DNA of 64,000 bases from Imperialibacter sp964351395 (GTDB taxonomy: Bacteria > Bacteroidota > Bacteroidia > Cytophagales > Cyclobacteriaceae): assembly GCA_964351395.1 (NCBI GenBank), contig CAYGOF010000003.1, positions 310,001-374,000 on the forward strand, in the 5' to 3' direction. The position numbers and the translations under genes are program-made. The notes beneath the pieces are model-generated. The model saw nothing but the letters and a program-made list of their open reading frames with translations. It searched no databases and had not been told where the DNA came from. Every line of letters starts with the position of its first letter. Position 1 is the first letter of the stretch. Of the stretch, positions 16,051 to 24,555 are shown in pieces.

Positions 16051-17283
16051 ATGCTTAAAATCGCCAAATTCCTCCCAGTACTTCTGTGTATTTCATCGGT
16101 CCTTTCAGCGCAATCTCCGACGCAGCTTTTTAAAATCAGGACCATCACTGCTGGCGTCACTGTGAAAAACCTTTCCGATACCAGCACCTTATTGACAGCG
16201 GTGGCATTTCTTAAGAAGGCAAGAGAGCAATACACAAAGGCTGGGTATGAAGTGCAAACCATCCGCATGTCGACCCAAAACTTATACGAATATCTTGAGG
16301 GTAATACATTAAATGAGGCACTCCCCTATCTGAAGAAATTTGATGAAATTGTCTCCAGAGACGACATCTCTTTTGCCATAGGTAGTCCACTACCGCCTAA
16401 CATCTACGATGCATCTGTTGCCGAATGGGCATCAAAGCTTATCGCAGAAACACAACAAATCAACATCAGTCTGCCTGTATCATCCAACAAGCTGGGTATT
16501 CATACGAACGGCATCAAAGCTGCAGCCGAAATTGTCGTGGCCGTAGCTAAGGTTGGCAAAGGCGGAGAAGGCAACTTTCGATTTACGGCATCCGCGAACT
16601 GCCCTGCTGGCATTCCTTTTTTTCCAGCAGCCTTTCATTCGGGAGTGAATAGTTTTGCCGTGGGTCTGGAGTACCCCAATCTTTTGACCGATGTGTTCTC
16701 AACATCTACTATGGCCGACGCCAGGGGAAAATTAAAGGCAGAGTTGGAAAAGCAGTTTCTGCCCATTCAGGCTCTGTCTGAAAAAATATCTGCTAGTTTA
16801 GGCTGGCCATACGATGGCATCGACACATCCCCTGCCCCAGGATTAGACGCCAGCATTGGCACTGCCATTGAAACACTGACGAGGCAACCTTTTGGTGGTC
16901 CATCGACATTGAGTGCCTGCTCTCTGATCACAGATGTAATCAAGAATCTTGATTTGAAAACATGTGGTTATTCTGGCTTGATGTTGCCAGTGATAGAAGA
17001 CAAAGTACTGGCCCAACGAGCCAACGAAAATAGGTACACCGTACAGGAGTTACTTCTTTTCTCGTCAGTTTCCGGCACTGGCCTGGACGTGATTCCGCTA
17101 GCTGGCGCTACTTCGAAGGAAACCGTGGAGCGCATCTTTACAGATGTAGCCTCTCTTTCCCTTAAGTACACGAACAAAGCGCTTTCGGCACGGCTCTTTC
17201 TTATCCCCGGCAAAAAAGTAGGCGATAAGGTAACTTTCGACAATCCTTACTTAACTGCAGCAAAAGTGATGAAGGTTGAGTAG
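16051..17283 (+). CDS. Exported DUF711 (UPF0210/PFL-like) protein
   Basis: 410 aa from ATG 16051, chosen because it begins a good signal peptide (MLKIAKFLPVLLCISSVLSA) just downstream of a promoter. The mature part follows the DUF711 pattern: RTITAGV start, a DISFAIGSPLPPN segment, the Gly-rich NFRFTASANCPAGIPFFPAA, and the DTSPAPGLDASIGTAIE motif near residue 275. Structures in this family resemble the pyruvate formate-lyase fold but no activity is known. Export is unusual, since the family is normally cytosolic. Next gene starts 25 bases downstream and is also exported. Confidence 0.78.
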   Translation: MLKIAKFLPVLLCISSVLSAQSPTQLFKIRTITAGVTVKNLSDTSTLLTAVAFLKKAREQYTKAGYEVQTIRMSTQNLYEYLEGNTLNEALPYLKKFDEIVSRDDISFAIGSPLPPNIYDASVAEWASKLIAETQQINISLPVSSNKLGIHTNGIKAAAEIVVAVAKVGKGGEGNFRFTASANCPAGIPFFPAAFHSGVNSFAVGLEYPNLLTDVFSTSTMADARGKLKAELEKQFLPIQALSEKISASLGWPYDGIDTSPAPGLDASIGTAIETLTRQPFGGPSTLSACSLITDVIKNLDLKTCGYSGLMLPVIEDKVLAQRANENRYTVQELLLFSSVSGTGLDVIPLAGATSKETVERIFTDVASLSLKYTNKALSARLFLIPGKKVGDKVTFDNPYLTAAKVMKVE

Positions 17284-17308
17284 CCTTACAGCACACCCCA
17301 GATATCTT

Positions 17309-17776
17309 ATGAAAAAAATAATCGCCTTCACTTCATTGATCCTTTTTTGCTCCTTGATAAGCAGAAGCCAAAGCCTTGAATACCAGCAGCAAAAAGCTGA
17401 AAAAATCGCAAAAGGATCGGTCTTCACTAAAATAATCAATCGAGAACTGCCCGCGACAATTGCTTATGAAGATGATGACATTATCGCTTTCGTACCACTG
17501 CGACTTCAGGCGCCTGTTCACCTGCTGATCGTTCCCAAGAAAGAGATTTACACCATCAATGAAGCCACAGAAGAAGACCTGATGGTGCTCGGAAAGATGC
17601 TGCTCGTTGCCAAAAAACTGGCCCGGGAAAAAGGCATTGCTGAAACTGGCTACCGACTTTCCATCAATACCAATGAGGATGCCGGTCAGTCGGTTTTCCA
17701 TTTGCACATGCATTTACTTGGTGGGGAAAAACTTGGCCCGATGGTGGCCCAGGAGAAACAAACAGAAAAGCAATGA
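17309..17776 (+). CDS. HIT-family nucleotide-binding protein with signal peptide
   Basis: 155 aa from ATG 17309. Residues 1-22 form a signal peptide ending in Ser-Gln-Ser. The rest is a complete HIT domain: FTKIINRELPA, DDIIAFVPL, a LLIVPKKEI segment, and the histidine triad HLHMHLLGG near residue 134. HIT hydrolases cleave nucleoside phosphoramidates, dinucleotides or AMP esters. A periplasmic address would be unexpected for such substrates. The stop overlaps the next start as ATGA, so the esterase downstream is translationally coupled. Confidence 0.85.
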   Translation: MKKIIAFTSLILFCSLISRSQSLEYQQQKAEKIAKGSVFTKIINRELPATIAYEDDDIIAFVPLRLQAPVHLLIVPKKEIYTINEATEEDLMVLGKMLLVAKKLAREKGIAETGYRLSINTNEDAGQSVFHLHMHLLGGEKLGPMVAQEKQTEKQ

Positions 17777-18486
17777 AACGCATCAAAATACTATTTTTTT
17801 CATGTTTTAGCTGCATTTTCTTTTCCCAGAAAGGTCCTGACAAGGTCAATATCTGGATGATTGGAGACTCGACTATGGCACCAAAATCTGCTCAGGCATA
17901 TCCAGAAAGTGGCTGGGGTGAGGGCTTGAAGGAATATGTCACCAACAAAGCAGAAGTACACAACCATGCGGTGAATGGCCGAAGCAGCCTGAGCTTCATT
18001 AATGAGGGGAGATGGAAATCGGTGTACGACAGTTTGCAAAAGGGCGACTATGTCATTATTCAGTTTGAGCACAACGACGAAAAAGCTGATTCCACCCGCC
18101 ATACCGACCCTTTTGGAAGCTATCAGGCAAATATTCAAAAGTTCATAGAGGAGGCCAGATCAAAAGGTGCCATTCCTATTGTATGTTCCTCCATTGTCAG
18201 GCGGCATTTTGATGCATCCGGTGCACTGAAAGACACCCATGGCGACCACATCATCGGGGCCAAAGAAATAGCCGAGGAAACCAATACACCTTACGTGAAC
18301 ATGGAGGCACTTACTCGTCAATTGGTGTCTGGATTGGGTCCTGAAAAGTCAAAAGCCATCTACCTGTTTACAGAAACTAAGCAAGATTCAACTCATTTGA
18401 ATGTGGAAGGCGCCAATCGGGTGGCGGGGTTGTTTGTTCAACAGGTAAAAGACAACAGATTGGCGATCGCTGCTATTTTTAAATAA
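17773..18486 (+). CDS. SGNH/GDSL esterase, rhamnogalacturonan acetylesterase type
   Basis: 237 aa. N-terminal hydrophobic segment (about residues 3-17) is a likely signal peptide. SGNH blocks: block I WMIGDSTM (catalytic Ser), block II Gly in AVNGRSS, block III Asn in QFEHND, and block V DSTHLN (catalytic Asp and His). Members remove acetyl groups from pectin or other polysaccharides in the periplasm. Start overlaps the HIT stop by 4 bases. No other pectin genes are nearby, so the substrate is uncertain. Confidence 0.85.
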   Translation: MKRIKILFFSCFSCIFFSQKGPDKVNIWMIGDSTMAPKSAQAYPESGWGEGLKEYVTNKAEVHNHAVNGRSSLSFINEGRWKSVYDSLQKGDYVIIQFEHNDEKADSTRHTDPFGSYQANIQKFIEEARSKGAIPIVCSSIVRRHFDASGALKDTHGDHIIGAKEIAEETNTPYVNMEALTRQLVSGLGPEKSKAIYLFTETKQDSTHLNVEGANRVAGLFVQQVKDNRLAIAAIFK

Positions 18487-18570
18487 AAATGAATTCAGCC
18501 ACACATGTTAAATTTCCGTATGATCTACAGTATAGCAGGGCATCAGTTCCGCTGAAAGAAACAACACCGA

Positions 18571-19536
18571 ATGAAAGCAATTGCATGGACAACGTACGGC
18601 CCACCCGACACCCTACAAATTGTTGAAGCAGAAAGGCCTATTCCGAAAGACAACGAAGTCCTTATCAAAGTGATGGCCACGACCGTCAACCGCACCGATT
18701 GTGCCATGCTCCGGGCCAAACCATTCATTATGCGGCTTGTCACAGGCCTAACCAAGCCGGCGAGGTCAAGTACAGGCACCGATTTGGCTGGCGAGGTCGT
18801 GGAAATAGGCAAATTGGTAAAATCATTCAATCCCGGCGACAGGGTTTTTGCCTTCGAAGACCTGGGGATCAATTCACATGCTCAATACACAACATTCCCA
18901 GCCGACAAAGCCATTTGCACCATTCCCGACAACTTTAGCTACGAACAGGCAGTTGCCTGCATAGAAGGGGCACACTACGGCTACTTTTTTCTTGACAAAG
19001 TCGATTTAAAGGAGGGGCAGAAGGTTCTCGTAAACGGAGCCACCGGAGCCATTGGATCGGCGACCCTGCAGTTATGTAAATACCATGGGGCAGAAGTAAC
19101 AGCAGTTTGCCATGGTAAAGACTTTGAATTAGTTAAAGGCCTGGGAGCCGACAAATTGATCGACTACTCGATCGAAGATTTCACAAAATCAGACCAACGT
19201 TATGATTATATTTTTGACGCCGTAGGTAAAAGTACCTTTGGGCAATGCAAGCCGATCTTGTGTGACCATGGAATTTACATGTCATCGGAATTAGGACCTT
19301 GGGTACAAAATCTATTTTATACGCTTTTTACCCCGTTATTGGGCAAAAAGAAAGTAAAATTCCCACTCCCGCTTGACAAAAAGAAAAGTTTGTTATTCAT
19401 CAGGCAAATGATGACGGAAGGAAAATTGGAACCGGTCATCGATAGCAAGTACAAGCTGAACCAGATCGTGGAGGCTTTTAATTATGTCGAATCTGGTCAA
19501 AAAAAAGGTAACGTTATTTTACTTCCTCAGGAATGA
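18571..19536 (+). CDS. Zinc-free medium-chain NAD(P)H oxidoreductase (quinone oxidoreductase type), first of a pair
   Basis: 321 aa. MDR fold: N-terminal catalytic barrel with GTDLAGEVVEIG and PGDRVFAF, then a Rossmann domain with NGATGAIGSATLQL (nucleotide loop) and ADKLIDY. The structural zinc cysteines of alcohol dehydrogenases are not seen, which points to the quinone-oxidoreductase/enone-reductase side of the family. Same length as the next gene, whose start overlaps this stop by 4 bases, so the pair looks like a tandem duplication expressed together. Substrate unknown. Confidence 0.85.
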   Translation: MKAIAWTTYGPPDTLQIVEAERPIPKDNEVLIKVMATTVNRTDCAMLRAKPFIMRLVTGLTKPARSSTGTDLAGEVVEIGKLVKSFNPGDRVFAFEDLGINSHAQYTTFPADKAICTIPDNFSYEQAVACIEGAHYGYFFLDKVDLKEGQKVLVNGATGAIGSATLQLCKYHGAEVTAVCHGKDFELVKGLGADKLIDYSIEDFTKSDQRYDYIFDAVGKSTFGQCKPILCDHGIYMSSELGPWVQNLFYTLFTPLLGKKKVKFPLPLDKKKSLLFIRQMMTEGKLEPVIDSKYKLNQIVEAFNYVESGQKKGNVILLPQE

Positions 19537-20498
19537 AAGCAATCGTTTACACACAATACGGGCCGCCGGAGGTTCTTCAATTAAAGGAGATGGATCAACC
19601 CGTTCCTAAGAATGACCAAGTGTTGGTTAAAGTACATGCTACTTCTGTTAATTCCTGGGACTGGGATTGGCTGATTGGGAAACCCTACATCTACCGATTG
19701 CTTAGCGGTATCACAAAGCCAAAGCTTCCCATTTTAGGAACTGACATTGCGGGCATGGTTGTGCAGATTGGAAGCAAAGTGTCGAAATTTAAGGTGGGAG
19801 ATGAAGTGTTTGGCGATCTTAGTGAAGGTGCCTGGGGTGGTTTTGCAGAGTTTGTTTGTGCCAAAGAGAGTGAGATTATGCTGAAGCCGCCGACAATGAC
19901 CTTTGAACAAGCTGCCTCCATACCGCAAGCAGGGTGCATGGCGCTTCAGGGGCTTACGGAAAAAAGAACAGTGAACCCAGGCGACAAAGTACTCATTAAC
20001 GGCGCTGGTGGAGGTGTAGGCACGTTTGCCATACAAATAGCCAAAAGCTTCGGCGCTCAAGTAACCGCCGTTGACCTTGCCGAAAAGCATTCCATGCTGC
20101 AATCCATCGGGGCAGATTATGTGATCGACTATGCTACTCAGGACTTCGCGAAAACTGGTGAGGAATTTGACCTCATTATTGATGTGATTGCTACCAGATC
20201 TGCATCTTCTTATAAGAAAGCGCTGAGACCAGGCGGAGTTTTCGTCATGATTGGCGGGAAGATTGGGACCATCATTCACCTGGCTTCCATAGGAGCCTTG
20301 CTCTCTTCTAAAGAAAAGAAGCTGACCATTCTGGCTCACCAAGCCAATAAATACCTTCACAAGATGATCGAGCTTTTCGAAGCAGGTAAATTGAAACCTA
20401 TTATTGACACAACCTTTCCTTTGCCAGAAACCCCAAAAGCAATACAACGCATAGGGGATGGAAAAGCGCAAGGAAAATTGGTAATAAAGATATACTAA
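19533..20498 (+). CDS. Zinc-free medium-chain NAD(P)H oxidoreductase, second of a pair
   Basis: 321 aa. Begins nearly identically to its upstream partner (MKAIVYTQYGPPEVLQL against a very similar opening), carries GTDIAGMVVQIG, VGDEVFGDL, and the nucleotide loop NGAGGGVGTFAIQ. The C-terminal half differs from its neighbour, so the duplication is old. ATGA overlap with the first copy at 19533. Reduction of an activated double bond or quinone with NADPH is the family expectation; a heterodimer of the two is possible but not shown. Confidence 0.87.
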   Translation: MKAIVYTQYGPPEVLQLKEMDQPVPKNDQVLVKVHATSVNSWDWDWLIGKPYIYRLLSGITKPKLPILGTDIAGMVVQIGSKVSKFKVGDEVFGDLSEGAWGGFAEFVCAKESEIMLKPPTMTFEQAASIPQAGCMALQGLTEKRTVNPGDKVLINGAGGGVGTFAIQIAKSFGAQVTAVDLAEKHSMLQSIGADYVIDYATQDFAKTGEEFDLIIDVIATRSASSYKKALRPGGVFVMIGGKIGTIIHLASIGALLSSKEKKLTILAHQANKYLHKMIELFEAGKLKPIIDTTFPLPETPKAIQRIGDGKAQGKLVIKIY

Positions 20499-20563
20499 AC
20501 GGTTTACAGTCGATTAAAAAAGACTGAGCCCATTAAGAACGAGTACCAATAAAAGCTATCAAT

Positions 20564-21079
20564 TTGACCAAAGATTCAAATCAGCCAAGAGTAACGCTAC
20601 GACCACCAAGGCCCAAACATGCCGCATTCATTCTTGACTTAGTCAATTCACCCGGCTGGCTGAAATTCATTGGAGAAAGAAATGTCAAAACCATCGAAGA
20701 TGCACATACTTACCTTACCATGGTGAAGGAAAATCAGGATGTTAACTATTATGTTGTTGAACTTGCAGGGACTGGCTCTCCCATTGGTGTAATCACGTTA
20801 TTGAAGCGTCATCACCTTGAATTTCCAGATCTTGGATTTGCCTTGCTGCCTGCGTATGAAGGAAATGGTTACGCCTTTGAAGCTGCTACCCTTTTTCTAA
20901 CAGATTTTTTTGCAACCGATCAGGATCACAAAATTCTTGCGATTGTAAGAGAGGAGAATACAAAATCGATTAAATTGATCAAAAAGCTTGGGTTTACTTT
21001 TGATGGCTTCACAGTATTGGAAGGGAAACAACTCCAGACATACATGAAGCAATCGCCCCTACTAAATGGCCAGGGCTAA
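20564..21079 (+). CDS. GNAT acetyltransferase, RimJ/RimL-like
   Basis: 171 aa, TTG start (no ATG in a sensible position). N-terminal LRPPRPKHAAFILDLVNSPGW and IGERNVKTIEDAHTYL are the usual RimJ/L opening, followed by GFALLPAYEGNGYAFEAA (acetyl-CoA loop, near residue 105) and the AIVREENTKSIKLIKKLGF helix. This group acetylates N-termini or amino groups of proteins or small molecules; the target is unknown. Its end lies about 30 bases before the pentapeptide gene, so co-transcription is likely. Confidence 0.82.
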   Translation: MTKDSNQPRVTLRPPRPKHAAFILDLVNSPGWLKFIGERNVKTIEDAHTYLTMVKENQDVNYYVVELAGTGSPIGVITLLKRHHLEFPDLGFALLPAYEGNGYAFEAATLFLTDFFATDQDHKILAIVREENTKSIKLIKKLGFTFDGFTVLEGKQLQTYMKQSPLLNGQG

Positions 21080-21110
21080 TAGACATACATTTGCGAAAAA
21101 ATACGATACA

Positions 21111-21683
21111 ATGCCTGCAAATTTCATTGAACACCAAGTATTCAAAAACACAAATTTCTCTGAAAATCCCCTTGCCGGTACCGATTATGAAAACTGTGAG
21201 TTTGCGAATTGCCAGTTTGGAGCTACCAACCTCTCCCACATCAATTTCGTGGACTGTGTTTTTAAAAGCTGCGATCTGAGTCTGGTCAAATTGGGCAACA
21301 CCGGGCTAAAGCAGGTAAATTTCAAAGGATGTAAGCTCCTTGGCCTACATTTTGAAGATGTAAATCCGTTTCTACTGGCCCTCTCCTTCCAGGATTGCCA
21401 GCTTAATATGTCCTCCTTCTTTAACCTCCACCTCAAAAAAACCAGGTTCACCAACTGTAGCCTTCAGGAAGCTGAATTTAGTGGATCGGATCTTTCGGAG
21501 GCCATTTTTGACAATTGTGACCTTTTAGGAGCTGTGTTTGGGAATACTTCCTTGATAAAGGCCGATTTCAGCACAGCCTATAACTATTCGCTGGACCCCG
21601 AAATGAACAAAATAAAAAAAGCGAAGTTCTCGACCGCTGGCCTTGCAGGCTTGCTAGGCAAGTACGACATAGATATCCGATAA
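21111..21683 (+). CDS. Pentapeptide-repeat protein
   Basis: 190 aa from ATG 21111 (an in-frame ATG at 21066 would overlap the GNAT gene and adds residues that do not fit the repeat). Right-handed quadrilateral beta-helix repeats A(D/N)LXX fill the protein: YENCEFANCQFGATNL, FVDCVFKSCDLS, FKGCKLLG, FTNCSLQEAEFSGSDLS, FDNCDLLGAVF. The C-terminal EMNKIKKAKFS-GLAGLLGKYDIDI block is common to many Bacteroidota homologues. Qnr and MfpA proteins share the fold and protect gyrase, but no loop or tail specific to them is recognisable, so no resistance role is claimed. Confidence 0.88.
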   Translation: MPANFIEHQVFKNTNFSENPLAGTDYENCEFANCQFGATNLSHINFVDCVFKSCDLSLVKLGNTGLKQVNFKGCKLLGLHFEDVNPFLLALSFQDCQLNMSSFFNLHLKKTRFTNCSLQEAEFSGSDLSEAIFDNCDLLGAVFGNTSLIKADFSTAYNYSLDPEMNKIKKAKFSTAGLAGLLGKYDIDIR

Positions 21684-22153
21684 ATTCTTTTTCGTATTTA
21701 TATGTCTATGTTCAAAATTGTACTTCCAGTGGCTCTCTGATGGTAAGTTCATATACTACGACTATCAGACTCTCGGAATGTTAACTATCACCATTTTGTA
21801 AATTACTTCCAATCCCGAACCATCGGGTGATATTTAATGCTCAAATAGTACAATTTTCACACTAACTATGTCATCCTAATTGACCCCAAGTGGCCTAAAA
21901 TCTCTACGGTAATTCACCTATTTTTAAACTCCTGCATTGTACGTAGTGCTGAATCAAAAACCTCTCAATTTCATCAAAAAAGAACATTATAGCTTCATGA
22001 ATTCGGCGTGCTAGCTAATAAGCAAATTTAAAGCTTCCTTAATTTCTATAAATTTGCTCTAGTCTTTTACTAGTTCAATACAAGGAAGAGAAGCTTTGAT
22101 GTTTTGAACTATTCCAAGACCTGAATAGAAATTAACACACAAAATTTAACGAA
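21684..22153. other. Intergenic region without a supported gene
   Basis: 470 bases, AT-rich, with stops in all frames. A small hairpin (CCCGA at 21814-21818, ACCA loop, TCGGG at 21823-21827) may end the pentapeptide transcript. TAAATTTG at 22049-22056 is an exact -7 match for the next gene, but no TTG is found at the right spacing upstream. Confidence 0.5.
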
Positions 22154-22513
22154 ATGAGCACTTACAACAGTTGGGTTCACCACAATGGAAAAAAAATTCT
22201 AATGACCAGATACTCCGGGCTGTCTGAAGAGCAAATGCTACAGGCACTTCTCGAGCAATTTGCAATCGTTAGAGCGACACCAGGCACCGTCGTCAACTTT
22301 GGCGACTTCACTAATTCAACAGTTAGTTCCGACTTTATGAACCTGGCAAAAACACATGGAAAAGAGCTGAGTCATAAAATTGAAAAAACGGCTCTTATCG
22401 GAATCACCGGTATCAAAAAGATTTTGCTAAATGGCTACAATGCCTTTACGAAAAATCCTGCATATCCATTTGCGACAGAGAGGGAAGCTCTTGATTTTCT
22501 TGCAAAGCGATAG
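22154..22513 (+). CDS. Small STAS/SpoIIAA-like protein
   Basis: 119 aa, no signal or membrane segment. Predicted strand-helix alternation: a beta hairpin at the start (WVHHNGKKILMTRYSG), a helix EEQMLQALLEQFAIV, a strand TVVNFGDFTNSTV, a helix with MNLAKTHG, then KTALIGITGIKKILLNGYN and a terminal helix ATEREALDFLAK. This resembles SpoIIAA-like proteins that sit near two-component sensors. Similar in plan to the protein at 44096. It lies 154 bases upstream of the GAF/PAS protein in the same direction and could be its partner. Function not proven. Confidence 0.6.
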   Translation: MSTYNSWVHHNGKKILMTRYSGLSEEQMLQALLEQFAIVRATPGTVVNFGDFTNSTVSSDFMNLAKTHGKELSHKIEKTALIGITGIKKILLNGYNAFTKNPAYPFATEREALDFLAKR

Positions 22514-22666
22514 AAACATGATGGCAAAAAATTGATTTCCGCTATTTGTAAGCACTGATCGAACGACTTTTATCATTCGTTGTGCAAACTAGCGGGGACT
22601 ACGCCTTTGTGCAATTAAAAATGCAGTAAACGAGCTGGGAAAAACGGTTGACGATATTAACTACAT

Positions 22667-24532
22667 ATGGAAGAATCCAAACGCCTGGAGGTGCTAGAGC
22701 AATATGAGATTTTGGACACTCCCAGAGATGACGCTTTTGATGTAATAGCAGACTTTGCAAGGACCTTACTGAACGTTCCGATTGCCTTTATTTCATTTGT
22801 AGACAGCAAAAGGGTATGGTTCAAATCGATTTTTGGATATGAAGTAAAAGAGCTGCCCATTCACGAAACGATTTGCGGAGCTTCCTATCAGTCTGAAGGG
22901 ATCTATATTGTTGAAAATGTAGAAAACGATCCGCGAACTTCGCACCTTAATATTGCCAAAAAACCCGTTAATATCCGATTCTACGCCTCAGTACCATTGA
23001 TAGTAGAAGGCGGCTTTAGCCTGGGTAACCTATGTATTGCTGACACCCGACCCAGACAACTTTCCGAAGCTGATCAACTAGCGTTAGAGAGATTAGGCAC
23101 ACTTGTGGTTAACCAGCTCAATACTCATTTAGCGGTAAAAAAAGCGATTAGATCTCAAAACGAAACAGCAAATTCACTCCAGGCAATCCTCGACAACACC
23201 CAGGACAATATCGTATTACTGAAACCAGACTGCACAGTACTTTGTCTAAATAAAACAATACGAAAAACGCTGAACTGCTTTATTGAAAAGGAAATCGGCA
23301 TTGGTGACAATTTTCGGGACTTTCTGGTTGACGAGTTAAAAAAACCTTTTGACAGAGCCTTTAACCTGGCGTTAAAAGGGCAGCAGGTATTACAAGAAGA
23401 ACTTACAACAGTGGATGGCGTAAGTATGTGGTACTTCTACAAGGTGAGGCCTGTTTATAACCAAGATCATGAGTTGATAGGTGTAAGTCTGACGGCAAGA
23501 AACATTGATGTAGCAAAACGGGCCGAGACAGCACTAAAAAAGAACGCTATTACCCTTCAAGCGGTCCTGGACAACACAACTGACAGTATTGTGTTTATCG
23601 ACTCAGAATATAAAGTGCTGTCTATCAACAAAGTAGCGCAAGAGCGGATATCGAAAGTATCTGGCAAACAGTTGTGTGCCGGTGACGACTACAGGAAGAT
23701 AATAGAGCCCGCCAATTCGATTGTATTTCATTCAGGTTTCCAAAAAGCACTGAACGGTTTGCCTAGCGAGCGAGAACAGTACACAGTTTCCAAATATGGC
23801 AGCGGTTGGTTCAATTACAAAATGGCACCGGTGGTTGATGAGACCAGTAATTTCATGGGCGTCGTATTCAGAAGCACAAATATAGACCAACAAAAAAAGG
23901 CCGAAATTGCTCTTCAACAAAGTGAAGAAAAATTTAGAAAGATAGTAGAGTCTGCAGCCAACCCTATTTTGATACTTAACAAGGATATGAGTATGGTTCT
24001 GGTAAATCCGGAATCAGAAAAAGCTTTTGGTTATAGCGCCAACGAATTAATTGGTAAAAGCATCGAGGTAATCATACCTGAACGATTCCGGAATAGGAAT
24101 ATGGATTTTCTGAAGCGGTACCTAAAGAACCCAAAGCCAATAAGAATGGCCTTTAACAAACCAAGTCCTGTGGTGAAAAAGAATGGTGCGGAAATCCTGG
24201 TAGAAACAAGTTTGAACACCTTCGAGCTCAACAATGAGGTTTTTGTATTGGTCATCCTTCAGGACATAACCTCGAGAGTGTACGCGGAAAAAAGAATCAA
24301 GAACCAGGTAAAAAGGCTAAAAGCGATAGCCTGGCAGCAGTCTCATGAAGTTCGTCAGCCGGTAGCAAGTATACTCGGCCTCCTTCACCTCATAAAAAGT
24401 GAATCCGAACAAGGAGAAAAGGATCTTTATTTCAATATGCTGGAAAAATCCACCAAAGAGCTAGACCGGGTCATTCACAAAATAGTGGAGTACACCAACG
24501 AAAGTAAAGTTAGCGTAATGCTAAGTGAATAG
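22667..24532 (+). CDS. GAF-PAS-PAS-PAS signalling protein with a phospho-acceptor helix but no ATPase domain
   Basis: 621 aa, soluble. A GAF domain occupies about residues 5-160 (YEILDTPRDDAFDVIADFARTL opening, FYASVPL near 110). Three PAS domains follow, near 170-290, 296-415 and 425-545; the third contains the S-box-like NPILILNKDMSMVLVNPESEKAFGYS. A short helix pair at 555-615 includes SHEVRQP with His560, resembling the HisKA phospho-acceptor. The protein then stops: no N, G1 or G2 boxes of a HATPase domain exist. The stop codon is followed by a convergent gene 24 bases away, so the ATPase domain has not simply shifted frame there. It may be phosphorylated by another kinase, or act as a dimer sensor. 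Confidence 0.85.
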   Translation: MEESKRLEVLEQYEILDTPRDDAFDVIADFARTLLNVPIAFISFVDSKRVWFKSIFGYEVKELPIHETICGASYQSEGIYIVENVENDPRTSHLNIAKKPVNIRFYASVPLIVEGGFSLGNLCIADTRPRQLSEADQLALERLGTLVVNQLNTHLAVKKAIRSQNETANSLQAILDNTQDNIVLLKPDCTVLCLNKTIRKTLNCFIEKEIGIGDNFRDFLVDELKKPFDRAFNLALKGQQVLQEELTTVDGVSMWYFYKVRPVYNQDHELIGVSLTARNIDVAKRAETALKKNAITLQAVLDNTTDSIVFIDSEYKVLSINKVAQERISKVSGKQLCAGDDYRKIIEPANSIVFHSGFQKALNGLPSEREQYTVSKYGSGWFNYKMAPVVDETSNFMGVVFRSTNIDQQKKAEIALQQSEEKFRKIVESAANPILILNKDMSMVLVNPESEKAFGYSANELIGKSIEVIIPERFRNRNMDFLKRYLKNPKPIRMAFNKPSPVVKKNGAEILVETSLNTFELNNEVFVLVILQDITSRVYAEKRIKNQVKRLKAIAWQQSHEVRQPVASILGLLHLIKSESEQGEKDLYFNMLEKSTKELDRVIHKIVEYTNESKVSVMLSE

Positions 24533-24555
24533 TTTGTGCCAGGTCGGGCTTTAGT

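Noticed and set aside
19734..20471. Leftward open frame of 245 codons
   Set aside because: Antisense to the second reductase gene, which is well supported; long antisense frames are expected from its codon use.
21111..21683. Qnr-type quinolone resistance gene
   Set aside because: It shares only the pentapeptide fold; the length, tail and loops are those of generic Bacteroidota pentapeptide proteins.
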